From positions 1,860,001 through 1,924,000 of the forward strand of contig JAULSU010000007.1 of assembly GCA_030512335.1 (NCBI GenBank): a stretch of DNA of 64,000 nucleotides. Direction: 5' to 3'. Positions within the stretch are counted from its first letter, which is position 1. Every line of letters starts with the position of its first letter. Of this stretch, positions 46,026-56,311 are shown in pieces. The stretch comes from Immersiella caudata. Its lineage: Eukaryota; Ascomycota; Sordariomycetes; Sordariales; Lasiosphaeriaceae. The notes below the pieces were generated by a model. The model was not told where the DNA came from and did not search any database. It was given only the letters and a program-made list of their open reading frames with translations. Both the position numbers and the translations under genes were made by a program.

Positions 46026-48812
46026 GCTCCGCTGGTCTGGAACATGGAGAGCCAAGCTTATCCGGATCAGCGTGTTGAACACTGGTGACTAATTTGGGCG
46101 CGGCTGCAGAACCTTGAGGACGGTCTTATACAGGACCTGCTATTCCCGTCAATTCGCGAATACCACCATCTTTGCATTCGTCACCCTCGGCACAACGTGG
46201 GGGGATCCTTCTTGCTGGCGCGTATGCGCATCGGGCCCGCCCCCTAGTAGCTCAGAAATACGTGCCAGTCCCTTGCATCCAAGAACGAGGGAGAAACACG
46301 TCGCCAAGGCCGATTTGCTCTTCAATTCCTGCCCAGATGGGCTCCCGCAAAGGCCCATGCAGTTTGCAATCTTTGACTTTGTCATTGGGGTAACACCAGA
46401 ATCGAGACTACAGGGATTCTCGAGCTTTGGGTTGCCAGAAGTAGAATAGGGTCTGCAGCCCTTACGCAGGAGTGGCGTTGGATGGGGTAGATGGTGACAT
46501 GGCGCTTCCTTTGGGGCTCGGCTGCGGTCATGATGGAGCGGTACTTTTGCGGAGCCTTCTGTTTTTGGCCTGCGGGTGTCAAAGTCAGCAACCTGCTCAT
46601 CAGGATCGTCCAGTCGGGAAATCCTACTCTTGCATACCGGACCGTATGCGGTAGTGGTGGGTCCTGCAGATGAATATTGAGAGCAAAGTACGACCTTTTG
46701 AGGCGACGAGGCGGCGCAGCGCAACTGGCGTGATGTGCATGCTTTATCGTCGTTCATTTTGAGGAAAAGAAAGTATGCGGCCAAGTCAGACGCCGCTTGC
46801 CCGCATCACGGTTCGACCCGGCCCGGAGACGCTCGAATGGCAGCGGGGGCCCGTTTGGCTAGGTTTTTCGGACCAAGTGTGTTTCTGCTCTTGGCCTGAG
46901 GTAGCATTCGCTCGCAATGCTTGCGTTGCATTCAGCCCTTCAAGATTCAGACTTTTATCCGAGTGTTCGATGCATGGACTTTGACATGATGCAAGCGTCT
47001 TTGATAGGGCAAATCCTAGCTTTTAATCGGCATGAAATGCTGACAAGGTTGCGGAGGAGAAGCACCGCAGTGAGGTTGGAACCGAGGACAGTGGAGCCTA
47101 CTGATTGCGATCCAGCAACCGAGAGCCGCCCGTAGTCCACGGGGGCTCCTTCCAGGTTTCCCCTCCATTCATTATCTCCACTTTCCAGGAGCCTTCCTCG
47201 CTGCAGTGGCACTGCGACAGCGCAGACTGCCTCCCTACTCCCGCATACCACAGCGGGAGGCCATTGCCTGAAACTTGACCCAACCCATTGCTCACGATAA
47301 TCCGGTAGCTGCTGAACAAGCAATACCAAATGTTGCACGTCCCGGGGCCACGTCTCCTTCAAGCACGGCCGACCATCCTGCGTAACAAGAGTTCTCTTTC
47401 TCTGCCCTGACTGGGTGCTCCGCAGGACATTCTCATTAATCGTGCCGTGGACTTCCCATTCAAACCGACGCCGCCAGCACCCAGTCGCCGTTCAACGTCC
47501 AGCATAACTGCGGCGTGAGATTAGCTGCCGCAGGGCAGCTCGGTAGATGCTGATAGGTGGCTTCAGAGGTGCTCTCTTGCGGTTCCCCCGCTCACCGAGT
47601 CTCTTCCATCAAAGCCACCCACCATCTGCAACCCAGCCCTTCCAGATGACAAACTGAAAGGATCGACCCGAGGCAATGCAGAGCTGCGCAAGACCAGCAA
47701 AATTGCCCGACTCGCAGGCAGGGTCCTCTGCATGAACTGCCACGATATTCAGGAGGCCAAGTACAGCAAGATTGGGCACATCTGGATGTCGAATATCTTG
47801 AGATGGCTGAGCTTAAATACCAAGTTGTCGCAATTATGTATAGAGCAAAGGGGTTTCGAGCAAGCTTCGACCGTGCCTAGTGAGTAAGTAAGTTTCACTA
47901 ACGACTTCAGGTCAGCAGATTTCTTACATCCGCCACCACATATCATCCCATTAAGGCTCCGTAACATACTCTCATCTATAAAATCATTTTTCTAGCTCGA
48001 AACCCAACATACGACAACAAAGCTCACTCAACGTTGTTGGCGAAAATGGATGGTACAGACATCCGAGCCGGCCGAGAGTACCCTCTTTCTACCGGAGCTT
48101 CCGTATGGTGTCACTAGGAACTCATTAGTATCAGCCCCTTAGCTTCTAGGAGAGACTTACCCTAATGTTCCGATAAAGGAACTAGCCAGGGAAGGTGTCC
48201 CGGATTCCTAGGATATGCTCTCGACCAATGTTTTCCTTGCTACCTGGCCTTGACGATCAGCCTGCGCACGTGGGAGCTTTGACATCCTCTGCAATGTTCT
48301 GCAGCGCGGTGGTTCCTTCGGTGGGTCCTTCGGTGCCCATATCGGTGCAGCTGGTGGGGTCGGGGGCCGTAACCGAAGGGGTCGGCACAAATCATCCCCG
48401 ACAACGAATGCGAGTTCTCGGTATTGAAGTCCTTTTGGTGGGGCATGATACAGACATGCTAGCGGAACACAGCCAGCCATCCGATGCGATGGTGGGATGC
48501 AAGCTTTCCAGCTGCACCAATCGAACGCGGGAACCGACTAAATCGCGTCGTACCCTCTTGCAGGAGCCCCGACTTGCCACGACTGTTCCCGATTGCCCCG
48601 ATTCAGTGCAGGACATTCCGGAAGATGGGGCCGCGCTGCGTCATGCCGTCCTTCCGGTCCGATCGAGCTTGGGGCCGGACTTCAACAGTGGGACAACACC
48701 GTCACTTCAGATGGGGAGCCCGGGAAGAATTCTCAACCGAACCAGGCTGCCACAGGAACCTTCCTCGAATTTAACAGTAGCATCTTACTTCCGGTATCGA
48801 CCGAGGCAGAAG
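46026..48812. other. 2.8-kb gap inside the cluster
   Basis: No recognisable gene. A minus frame at 46149-46784 and a plus frame (48195-48812) running in frame into the first P450 are open but lack protein character. The right end should hold the P450 promoter and the left end the MYB promoter. Confidence 0.45.
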
Positions 48813-50576
48813 ATGCTGTCCGATCTCACGGCTGGGTTGCCAACGCCGTCGTGGCACTGGCTCGCATTTGCAGCGGCAGGACTGCTTGCGGCCAAGCTCA
48901 CGCTGAACTATCTCAGCGCCGCCCGGACGGAGGCAAGAATCAAGGCTCTGGGGGGACGGGCGCCGCTGTTCGGCGGTCGGCTCCCATTCGGTCTGTCGTT
49001 TCTGGTGGGGTTCCGGAATGCCGTCACGGTTGACGAGACACTCAAATTCTGGAGCGACACGTTTGTGCGTGTTTGCGGATCCCGCGCGAGTCCCTACACG
49101 GTCGAGACGACGACGGTTGGTGGCTTGCGTATCATCATGACGGCGGACCAGGAGAATATCAAGGCCATTCTAGCTACTCAATTTGACGACTTTGGGAAGG
49201 GTCAAAGATTTCGCGATGATTGGGTTGACATGCTAGGGCGTAGTACGTTTCTACCGCTTTTGGTTTGCCCCCTTTCCAATTACGACTTGCTGACTCGACA
49301 ACAGGTATCTTCAACTCGGATGGGGAGGCCTGGCACACAGCACGCACACGCTTGCGTCCCGTCTTCTACAAGGAGCGGATCAGCGACCTCGAGTGTTTCG
49401 AACGCAGTGTGAAAAACCTTTTGCCGCTGCTCGACAACAACGGCGAAACGGTTGATGTCAAGGATATGTTTTTGCGATTCACTCTCGACGCCTCTGCTGA
49501 TTTTACCCTCGGAGTCAATCTGGAGACGCTTAAACGACCACTCAACGAGTTTGCAGCCAGTTTTGAACGACTTCGGCACAAGAAAGTGCAGCGGGAAAGA
49601 TCTAAGCCATTCAAGTTTCTCGTTCCACGAAGTTCCTACCAGCCGGATCTCGACTACATCGAGTCCTTCATGGATCCCATCATTGCCGAGACCGTCCGTC
49701 AAGTCAAGGCTGAGCAGGCCGGCACATCTGCCAGCAAAAAGGATCCAGCATTCAACCTCCTGAGGGCCTCAGCTGAGGTGTCGACTGACCAGCGGTTCCT
49801 GCGCGACGAGCTCATCACGTCCCTGTTCGCGGGACGGGACAACACAGCCATGGCGTTTGCGTGGATGTTTTACGAGCTGGCTCGCCATCCAGATGTCGTC
49901 CGAGACCTTCGAAGTGCCATCATCAAAACAGTTGGCCTCGACCGCGAGCCAGGGTATCAGGAGCTGAAGGACATGAAGATTGTGTCTAACATCATCAACG
50001 AGACGCTGCGGTTGTATCCGCCAGTCCCCATCAACACGCGTGCATGCATCAGGGACACGACACTGCCAAGGGGTGGAGGTCCGGACGGAAACAGCCCGAT
50101 CGGCGTCCTCAAGGGGACAGGGATCGTGTACAGCAACCACCTTTTGCGTGAGTGAATGGCATCCTAGGGCTATGGATACCGCCTTGATGCTAACGATTCT
50201 AGATATCAACCCTGAGGCGTACTCAGACGTTCCTGCAGATCATCCGCCGCCCGAGGAGTGGTATCCAGCACGGTGGGATACGTGGTTTCCCAAGCCGTGG
50301 GCATTCTTACCTTTTCACGGCGGTCCTCGGTTTTGCCTTGGGCAGCAGCTGGTCATGGTGGAAATGAGCTACACGTTGGTTCGCATCTTTCAGCGCTTCA
50401 GCCAGGTCGAGTTGCGCATGGACGAGCTGGGCACGGTCGAGAGGCGGGAGCAACCATGGCTTCGCCGCGGCGCTGGACCCGAACTTGCGGAGCGTTACAT
50501 GAAGAATCGGCCGCGCATGGTGACAGAGATTACCCTTTTCCCTCGGGGTGAAGTTCAATTGGCATTCATCAAGTAG
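48813..50576 (+). CDS. Cytochrome P450, CYP52-like (alkyl chain hydroxylase type)
   Basis: Exons 48813-49242, 49305-50147 and 50203-50576 give 548 residues. An N-terminal membrane anchor (WLAFAAAGLLAAKLTLNYL) places it in the ER. P450 hallmarks: I-helix LFAGRDNTAMAFAWMFYEL, ExxR in NETLRLYPPVPINTR, the heme-binding Cys in FLPFHGGPRFCLGQQLVMVEM, and PEEWYPARW before it. The GRLPFGLSF N-terminal segment, FGKGQRFRDDWVDMLG, SIFNSDGEAWHTARTRLRPVF and AGRDNTA resemble the CYP52 and related fungal families that hydroxylate alkanes and fatty acids, so oxidation of the polyketide's alkyl chain is a reasonable guess. I began at the ATG at 48813, just before the anchor. The frame is open for about 200 codons farther upstream but reads as non-coding. 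Convergent with the lipocalin-like gene, 32 bases between stop codons. Confidence 0.94.
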
Positions 50577-50608
50577 TAGCACTACCATATACAACGGTCG
50601 TCCGCATT

Positions 50609-51149
50609 TTACACTCTGGATTCCATCTTCCTCCACTCAAATACCGGTTGGGCGATCTTCCCCTGAGTCACGCCTGAAGTCAGCAAGCTTACGGGACGGA
50701 CATGTTGGGAGCAATATTACCTGTAGCTCGAAAGACGGAGACTTCAGAGTCAAGACACCATCCTTGAATGTAGCCGCGCGTTGCTGCCGGTCCCCGAGCC
50801 AGTTGGGGAAGGATGAAAGGTTCAGCTGGATCCAGATGAGAGCCTCGCCCTGCTCGTTGATCTCGACATCGAAAGTGCCGGCATACGCCAAGAAGTGGCG
50901 TGCCGTGTCAGCCAACTCCTCGGGCGTCCCGGCAAGAAGATTATCGCTTGCCCACTTGATGGCGCCGGGTCTCATGAGCTGCGTGGCGACGTAACCATCC
51001 GGGGAGAAGATGACAGTGCCCTGGGCATCTTGACCAATAGTGTAAAGAATGAAGGGCTCATCCGTCGGCTTGTCGCGAAGCTCGGTCCGGCTTTCGATCA
51101 GAGACCATGAGCCGATAAGCTTGCTGCGGACCTCTTGGGCTGTGGCCAT
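50609..51149 (-). CDS. Lipocalin-like small protein
   Basis: Exons 51149-50721 and 50662-50609 give 160 residues. The 58-nt intron (gtaata...gactcag) must be removed to reach the natural C-terminus (FELQ joined to GKIAQPVFEWRKMESRV); without splicing the frame runs on into unrelated residues. The body fits the lipocalin-like fold of small bacterial and fungal proteins: KLIGSWSLIESRTELRDKPT, then QGTVIFSPDGYVATQLMRPG, HFLAYAGTFDVEINEQGEAL and a beta-rich end. There is no signal peptide or membrane segment, so it is probably cytosolic. Related small beta-barrel proteins in fungal clusters have turned out to be cyclases, isomerases or binding partners; for this one the role is open. Its position between two P450 genes inside the PKS cluster argues for a pathway function. 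Confidence 0.82.
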
Positions 51150-51647
51150 CTCGTTGGTTGGGGTCCGGTAAAAGGGGGGACTGCTTTGGAGTTCGGAATT
51201 CGGCCGCGAAACGATGTCTTGGCTACAGAGTCGAATGCGCCGCTGCCAGCGGTGAAATGGGGTCATGTATACCGTCACAATCGCTGCAGACTCCTTGGGA
51301 CACAAGCACTGTCGCTGGGTTTCAATCGGTTTGGGAGACCGAAGCGGAGCGAGGACCAATCGTTCATCGGCACCGACTAACCCGGACTTGATGGACACCA
51401 CCCCCCGCGCAGCGAGGTTCAAAGCTTCAGCATGGAACCCCATTTCAGGGGACGCTAAGATGCTGGCATCGCCGCATCCTCGCAGCATGCCAAGGAAAAT
51501 CCGGATCGCTCGTGCGAACCTCGGCGTGATGAGAAGAGCCATGTCCATGGCCATGGGCAGGTGCAGCCGCTCATTGACGACTGAGCAACAATCATTACCG
51601 GTACGCGACCTCGGATCTTTGGGTCCTGCTGTCGCGAGGGATTGACA
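51150..51647. promoter_or_regulatory. Divergent promoter, lipocalin-like / second P450
   Basis: 498 bases between the start codons of the lipocalin-like gene (-) and the second P450 (+). It is expected to carry both promoters. No distinct motif recognised. Confidence 0.5.
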
Positions 51648-53243
51648 ATGGCGATTCAGAATTTGGTTGACTTCCTCACACAGCTCCGGTATGGAGTTGT
51701 CATCCCCATTCTCATCATCACCGTCCTCGGTCTTGCTTGCATCGGCCAGCTCATCTTCGCTCCATCCCTGAATCTCTCCCAGAAGGTCCCCATCATCGGC
51801 GTCAGGCCCGGACAATGGCTGTTCCCGCTAGCCCGTGCTCGTCTGCGCAACACGTTCAAGCTAAAGGACAGTCTGGCGGCGCTCTACAGAAACCACAAGG
51901 ACGAGACGTCGATTCTTCCCGTACTGGGTCTCGGCGACTTGGTCTTCTTGCCCATCCGGGAGTTGCAATGGCTCGCCGAGCAGCCTGATACGATTGCCAA
52001 CTCGCACCAGTTGTTTGGTGACTTTCTGCAGACGGATCACACAATCCCGGGCCCGCCGCTGGCTCATGATCACCTTCATGTGCAACTCATCCAGAACAAG
52101 CTCACGCGAGAAACGGGAAATCTTATTCCTGCAATGCACGATGAATCCAAGCGAACTTCGGACGAGCTCTGGGGTACCGACACAGATCGATGGCGGGAGA
52201 TTGACGCGTTGCCAGTCGTTCAGCACATGACGGCCCAAATCATCATCCGAGTTTTCGTCGGGGCGCCGTTGTGTCGTAACAAGAAGCTCCAGGACGTGGC
52301 CATCGCCTTCACCAACGATGTCGCGATAGCAGCTGTGATCCTGCGGCTGCTGTGGGCTCCGCTGCGTCCTCTCTTCGCACCGCTGATCACTATTCCCAAC
52401 CGGGTGCATCTATGGCAGTACTGGTGGATCATCCGCAGCGAGGTGGAACGGCGCTTGCGGTTGCACGACGCAAAAAGTAACCCCGGGAAGCTCACGGTGG
52501 ACGAAAAAGAGCCCAACGACTTCCTCCAATGGAGCATCGAACAAGCGCGCGGCCTCGCAGACCCGACACAGGCCGAACCCTACATCCTCTCACGGCGCCT
52601 CAGCATCGTCAACTTTGCCAGCATCCACACCACCTCTCTGACTCTCATGCACGTGCTGGTGGACCTCACCCGGGACCCGACATACATCTCGACGTTGCGC
52701 GAGGAGATTACGGCCGCGCTCGACGCACACGGCGGGCGATGGACCAAGGCCACACTTGCAGACATGACGAAGCTCGACTCGGCTATCCGTGAGTCCCAGC
52801 GGCTCAACAACGGCAACTTTTACACCGTCATCCGCAAGATCATCGCGAAAGACGGCCTCACTACACCGAGCGGCATACATCTCCCGTACGGCACCATCGT
52901 CGGCGGACCGGGCTATGCCATCCATCACGATAGCGCCATCTACTCGGACCCGGATGAGTACCGCCCCTTTCGGTTCAGCGACATGGCAGAGAGCCTGGGA
53001 GACGGGAAGCGCACCAAGCTGAGCTTGGTCAACACGGGAGTGGACTACCAGGTGTTCGGCCATGGGCGGCTGGCGTGCCCGGGACGCTTCTATGCCTCGG
53101 CCAAGTTGAAGATCCTTTTGGGGCACTTGCTGTTGCACTATGATTTCGAGTCGTTGCCGAGGCAGAAGTTGGACATGTGGCGGGTTGCGTCGCAGATTGG
53201 TGGGTTGAGTCCGAAATTGAGGGTGAGGAGGCGGAAGTTGTGA
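51648..53243 (+). CDS. Cytochrome P450 monooxygenase, intronless
   Basis: A single open frame of 531 residues from the ATG at 51648. An N-terminal anchor (VVIPILIITVLGLACIGQLIF) is followed by a Pro-containing hinge (VPIIGVRPGQWLFPLARARL). The I-helix reads NFASIHTTSLTLMHVLVDL: it lacks the usual acidic-Thr pair, but this AxIHTTS form is common in the fungal group that includes gibberellin- and ent-kaurene-type oxidases. ExxR is in AIRESQRLNN, and the heme ligand lies in YQVFGHGRLACPGRFYASAKLK. It belongs to a different P450 family from the enzyme at 48813, so two distinct oxidations are likely. Its neighbours all have introns, and it has none, which is odd but not rare for fungal P450s. No close assignment of substrate is possible from sequence alone. 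Confidence 0.94.
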   Translation: MAIQNLVDFLTQLRYGVVIPILIITVLGLACIGQLIFAPSLNLSQKVPIIGVRPGQWLFPLARARLRNTFKLKDSLAALYRNHKDETSILPVLGLGDLVFLPIRELQWLAEQPDTIANSHQLFGDFLQTDHTIPGPPLAHDHLHVQLIQNKLTRETGNLIPAMHDESKRTSDELWGTDTDRWREIDALPVVQHMTAQIIIRVFVGAPLCRNKKLQDVAIAFTNDVAIAAVILRLLWAPLRPLFAPLITIPNRVHLWQYWWIIRSEVERRLRLHDAKSNPGKLTVDEKEPNDFLQWSIEQARGLADPTQAEPYILSRRLSIVNFASIHTTSLTLMHVLVDLTRDPTYISTLREEITAALDAHGGRWTKATLADMTKLDSAIRESQRLNNGNFYTVIRKIIAKDGLTTPSGIHLPYGTIVGGPGYAIHHDSAIYSDPDEYRPFRFSDMAESLGDGKRTKLSLVNTGVDYQVFGHGRLACPGRFYASAKLKILLGHLLLHYDFESLPRQKLDMWRVASQIGGLSPKLRVRRRKL

Positions 53244-53825
53244 GATGGACTCTAGTGTTTGTTTGTTTTGGCTACAATGGAAGTGTGGTCACGGATTAAT
53301 TACAAAGAAAAGCGAAATGAGTGGGAGCCGGCTGAGCGGCCCCTGAAGAGACTCTCTGAAGCGGGAAACGAGCACATAGCTGTTTGAACGGACACGGCTG
53401 TCCAGAGAGGCGTTCACTGCCAGCTCTAGAATATAGCCTGCAATCAACATCCAATCTCTTTCGTTTGTGGAGCTACCTTACGATCTTCGGACTTTTTGGC
53501 GGCGTTCATTTGTCACCTTCAAGCAGTCCCGCTCAAGGTTGTACCCGGGTCCTGACACATTGACATAAAGTTTGAAATGTCGCTAGACTCAGCCAGGTAT
53601 CTCCGAAGTGTAATAGCGGTTAAGGGGGCTTTTAGATCCAGGCGTCATAGCCCCCTCAACGCCTCGACGATCTTTCAAATGAGAGGGATAATTCATAATG
53701 AATATTCCTCCCTCTCCGGCTCAGAAATACTGCACTGCGAACAGTCGACGCCTTCCGCCGAGTGTGTGCAGAATTACTCAACTCAGGGAACGAGAGCCGG
53801 GGGCGTTACGTAGGTAACATCTTGC
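53244..53825. other. Convergent intergenic region at the right cluster edge
   Basis: 582 bases between the 3' ends of the second P450 (+) and the membrane protein (-). No gene seen. A moderately AT-rich piece lies around 53660-53710. Confidence 0.45.
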
Positions 53826-55064
53826 TCATCCAAGGCCTGTTGTGGTTCCCCGCCTGGCCTCAAGCCCATCCTTCTCTTGAACGCCGCCATAGCTCTTCAC
53901 CGATTCCTCGGGAATATCTTGCTGAATATCCAACGGCTCACCATCTTCGTCCTCACCTCTGGCATCGAGTTTCCTCCTCGTCGCAACAAATATCATCTCA
54001 GCGCCAACTGGCACAAAGACAGTAATAGCCATGACCTGCCCAAAACTCCACTCGTTTCCCTCGTAGACACCGCCCATCGACGCGGCAAGCTGCCCCTGAA
54101 GATCACGCAGTCTCCAGAACCCCCAAACTAACGGCAACGACAAAACAAAGGGCAAACCCAACAGCACTACCCTCACAACCCGTAATCGGCAGACCACAGC
54201 AGCCCGCTTAACCCACCCCCCAACCTTCCGCTCAATAGAATTCTCTTCTCCACACACGTCCCGAACTTGCTGCAGGATGCTCGGTACCGAAAACCCAATG
54301 ATAAAAATAAACACAAACACCCACCCCATCGTCTGGAATACACTCAAGATCCGGTCCTCCCTATCCGTCGCGTACTCAGCCCCACCGAAGCACAGATTCG
54401 TGATAGCAGCCCACTCCTCTCCTGAAATTAACGTTATGCCGCCATCGCCCTTCCCCTCTCCGACTTGCGACGGGCTCAAGTTACGAATGCACTGCTCGAG
54501 AAACGTATAAGTCGACGGGGCGACAGTTATCGCAAAGATGATGAGTCGGTATGATCGACGAGCTCGTATTCGGGGGGTTTTGACTGATGAAAGGAGGATG
54601 AGAGAGGGTATCAGCGGGAGTAGCAACAGCGCGGAGACAACACCCGCGATGGTAACTTCGTAGTCACCGAAGGAGGTCGTTTTCGTCTCGAGATCCTTGG
54701 GGGCGAGGGTCGCAATGGTAGCAACCTGGATAGCGAGGGCGAAGTACGTGGCGGATTCGAAAAAGGAGGACATGCCAGATGTTGTGGCGGCGTGAGAAGT
54801 TGGGCCGAGGTGTGATGATATAACAGCGAGGAAAGGGAACAGGACGGTGCCGATGAAGAAGGAGAGCATGTATCCCGTGGCAGCGCCGACGCCGGAAAGG
54901 TCCGGTTCACCGAAGCCCCAGAGGGCCTGGCAGATGAGGAGCTGACATTGGCTTAGGAGGGTTTCGCTAAAGGATGTGCGAGTTCGGAGGAGGGTTGCGT
55001 AGTCCTCGAACGACCTGAAGCCGTCCAGGCCGGCGCAGTCAACTGTGGCGGGATCTGATGCCAT
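53826..55064 (-). CDS. Polytopic membrane protein of unknown function
   Basis: A single open frame of 412 residues from the ATG at 55064. I do not recognise the family. About seven hydrophobic helices can be read: MLSFFIGTVLFPFLAVISS, FALAIQVATIATLA, VSALLLLPLIPSLILL, YRLIIFAITVAPSTYTF, VFVFIFIIGFSVPSIL, VVLLGLPFVLSLPLVWGF and VMAITVFVPVGAEMIFV. The N-terminal ~60 residues are soluble and contain several Cys, and the C-terminal tail (~50 residues) is acidic and polar. It has no transporter signature (no MFS or ABC motifs), so an export role for the cluster product cannot be claimed. It could be a receptor-like protein or an uncharacterised fungal membrane family. It lies next to the second P450 in convergent orientation and is divergent from the surface protein at 55392. 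Confidence 0.75.
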   Translation of the reverse strand: MASDPATVDCAGLDGFRSFEDYATLLRTRTSFSETLLSQCQLLICQALWGFGEPDLSGVGAATGYMLSFFIGTVLFPFLAVISSHLGPTSHAATTSGMSSFFESATYFALAIQVATIATLAPKDLETKTTSFGDYEVTIAGVVSALLLLPLIPSLILLSSVKTPRIRARRSYRLIIFAITVAPSTYTFLEQCIRNLSPSQVGEGKGDGGITLISGEEWAAITNLCFGGAEYATDREDRILSVFQTMGWVFVFIFIIGFSVPSILQQVRDVCGEENSIERKVGGWVKRAAVVCRLRVVRVVLLGLPFVLSLPLVWGFWRLRDLQGQLAASMGGVYEGNEWSFGQVMAITVFVPVGAEMIFVATRRKLDARGEDEDGEPLDIQQDIPEESVKSYGGVQEKDGLEARRGTTTGLG

Positions 55065-55391
55065 AAAGGCGTTTCATGGGGTTCTGGTCATTGATGACCG
55101 TGCGGTTGGTTGGCTTTGAGGAGAGTGAGGACGAAAGAGACAGACGATGAAAATCACTCAAGGTGAGGAGGAAGAGGATGTGACTAAGACGGGGCTCGGT
55201 CTAGATCAAATATGCATGAAGCTAGTGATACAAGCTGAACTGTGATGGGTGCGCCACCAACCACCCATCGCGTCGAGATCAGTGTTGGGGGTCTTGGCGG
55301 GTTGAGCTCTAAAAATGGTATAGCATCCCCCTTTCGTCTGCTCCGCTCAGTCGGTTTCCATCAGCGTTGCAAGTTCGTTGAAGTCGACACA
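55065..55391. promoter_or_regulatory. Divergent promoter, membrane protein / surface protein
   Basis: 327 bases between two divergent start codons. Both promoters should lie here. No clear motif seen. Confidence 0.45.
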
Positions 55392-56311
55392 ATGAGGCGA
55401 GAAAACCAAGCAACTGGCATCCTGCTGGCGCTGTTCGCAGCGTTTCAGGCGGGGCTGTGCGAGGGGGAAGGAGCGAACCTCCAACATCGAGCTGCGATGA
55501 CGACGCCCCCACCCTCACTGCGGGGCATAGATTGGAAAAGACAGCTGCCAGGCCTATTGGAAAGGACTTGCGGTTTCATCAGAGGTGGCTCGAACCTGTC
55601 AGTTCTCAAAGGTCAAATGAGCCGTAAGCTAACAGGCGATAGGCACAACACCTCTTAGTTGTGATGCCGGCGCGACGTGTAGCTCCTTGACGACAGCAGC
55701 AGTTTATGTAGGCTGCTGCGCTTTTGGGAGCGCTTGTGCCATTAGGACAAGCTGTATTCCATGGCGTTCAGGACAGTCGGCAGTAGAGTCATCGAACCCT
55801 CAGATCCTGACTTGGTGAGAAAACCCACTACATAGCTAGTTTCCCCGGTTGGATACCTGCTAATAATGAGATAAGCTCTGGTGTGTCTTCCGAGTGCTGG
55901 ACATACACTTGGACAGGAAACGGGGCTGTAGCGTATGCGTGCGAGACTACCACAGGGAGCAATGCCATTGGAACTTCTCCACCACCCACCTCCAGCATGA
56001 GGACAACCCGGGCGCCCACCACAGACGGTGGCACTACTGAGACCAGGTCGCCTACAAAAACGGCTACCGTACCGGGCAATAATGACTCTAATACGCCCAA
56101 GTATGTCCCAAGCCTTCCGACTAGCGGAAAGATTGGAATTGGTGTGGGATGTGGCGTAGTAGGGACAGTTTTTGTCACTGTTTTCCTGCTCTGCTGTGGT
56201 GGTGCATGTGCGAGGTCCAGAAAGCAAAGACTAGATGTTCAAGGGAACCAGCAGTCGGGGCCAGCCGGGCACGGCACGGAGAAGACTGCTACGAACTCTG
56301 GGGCTAGATAA
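55392..56311 (+). CDS. Ser/Thr-rich single-pass surface protein
   Basis: Exons 55392-55584, 55643-55814 and 55876-56311 give 266 residues. It starts with a signal peptide (ATGILLALFAAFQAGLCEG). An extracellular Cys-rich part follows (TCGFIRG, SCDAGATCSSL, VGCCAFGSACAIRTSC, SSECWTYTW). Then comes a Ser/Thr/Pro-rich stalk (TSPPPTSSMRTTRAPTTDGG) likely to be O-mannosylated, one membrane helix (IGIGVGCGVVGTVFVTVFLL), a Cys-Cys juxtamembrane site and a basic cytosolic tail (CARSRKQR). This layout is that of fungal cell-surface or wall-stress-sensor-like proteins, but I see no WSC or other named domain. Both introns are supported by frame restoration (RGTTPLSCD and LTCSGVSSECW). No evident link to the PKS cluster. 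Confidence 0.78.

Noticed and set aside
46149..46784. 211-codon minus-strand frame between MYB and P450
   Set aside because: Cys/Ser/Pro-rich translation without domain, good start context or splice signals.
48195..48812. In-frame open extension upstream of the first P450
   Set aside because: The translation shows no membrane or P450 feature, and the natural anchor begins after the Met at 48813.
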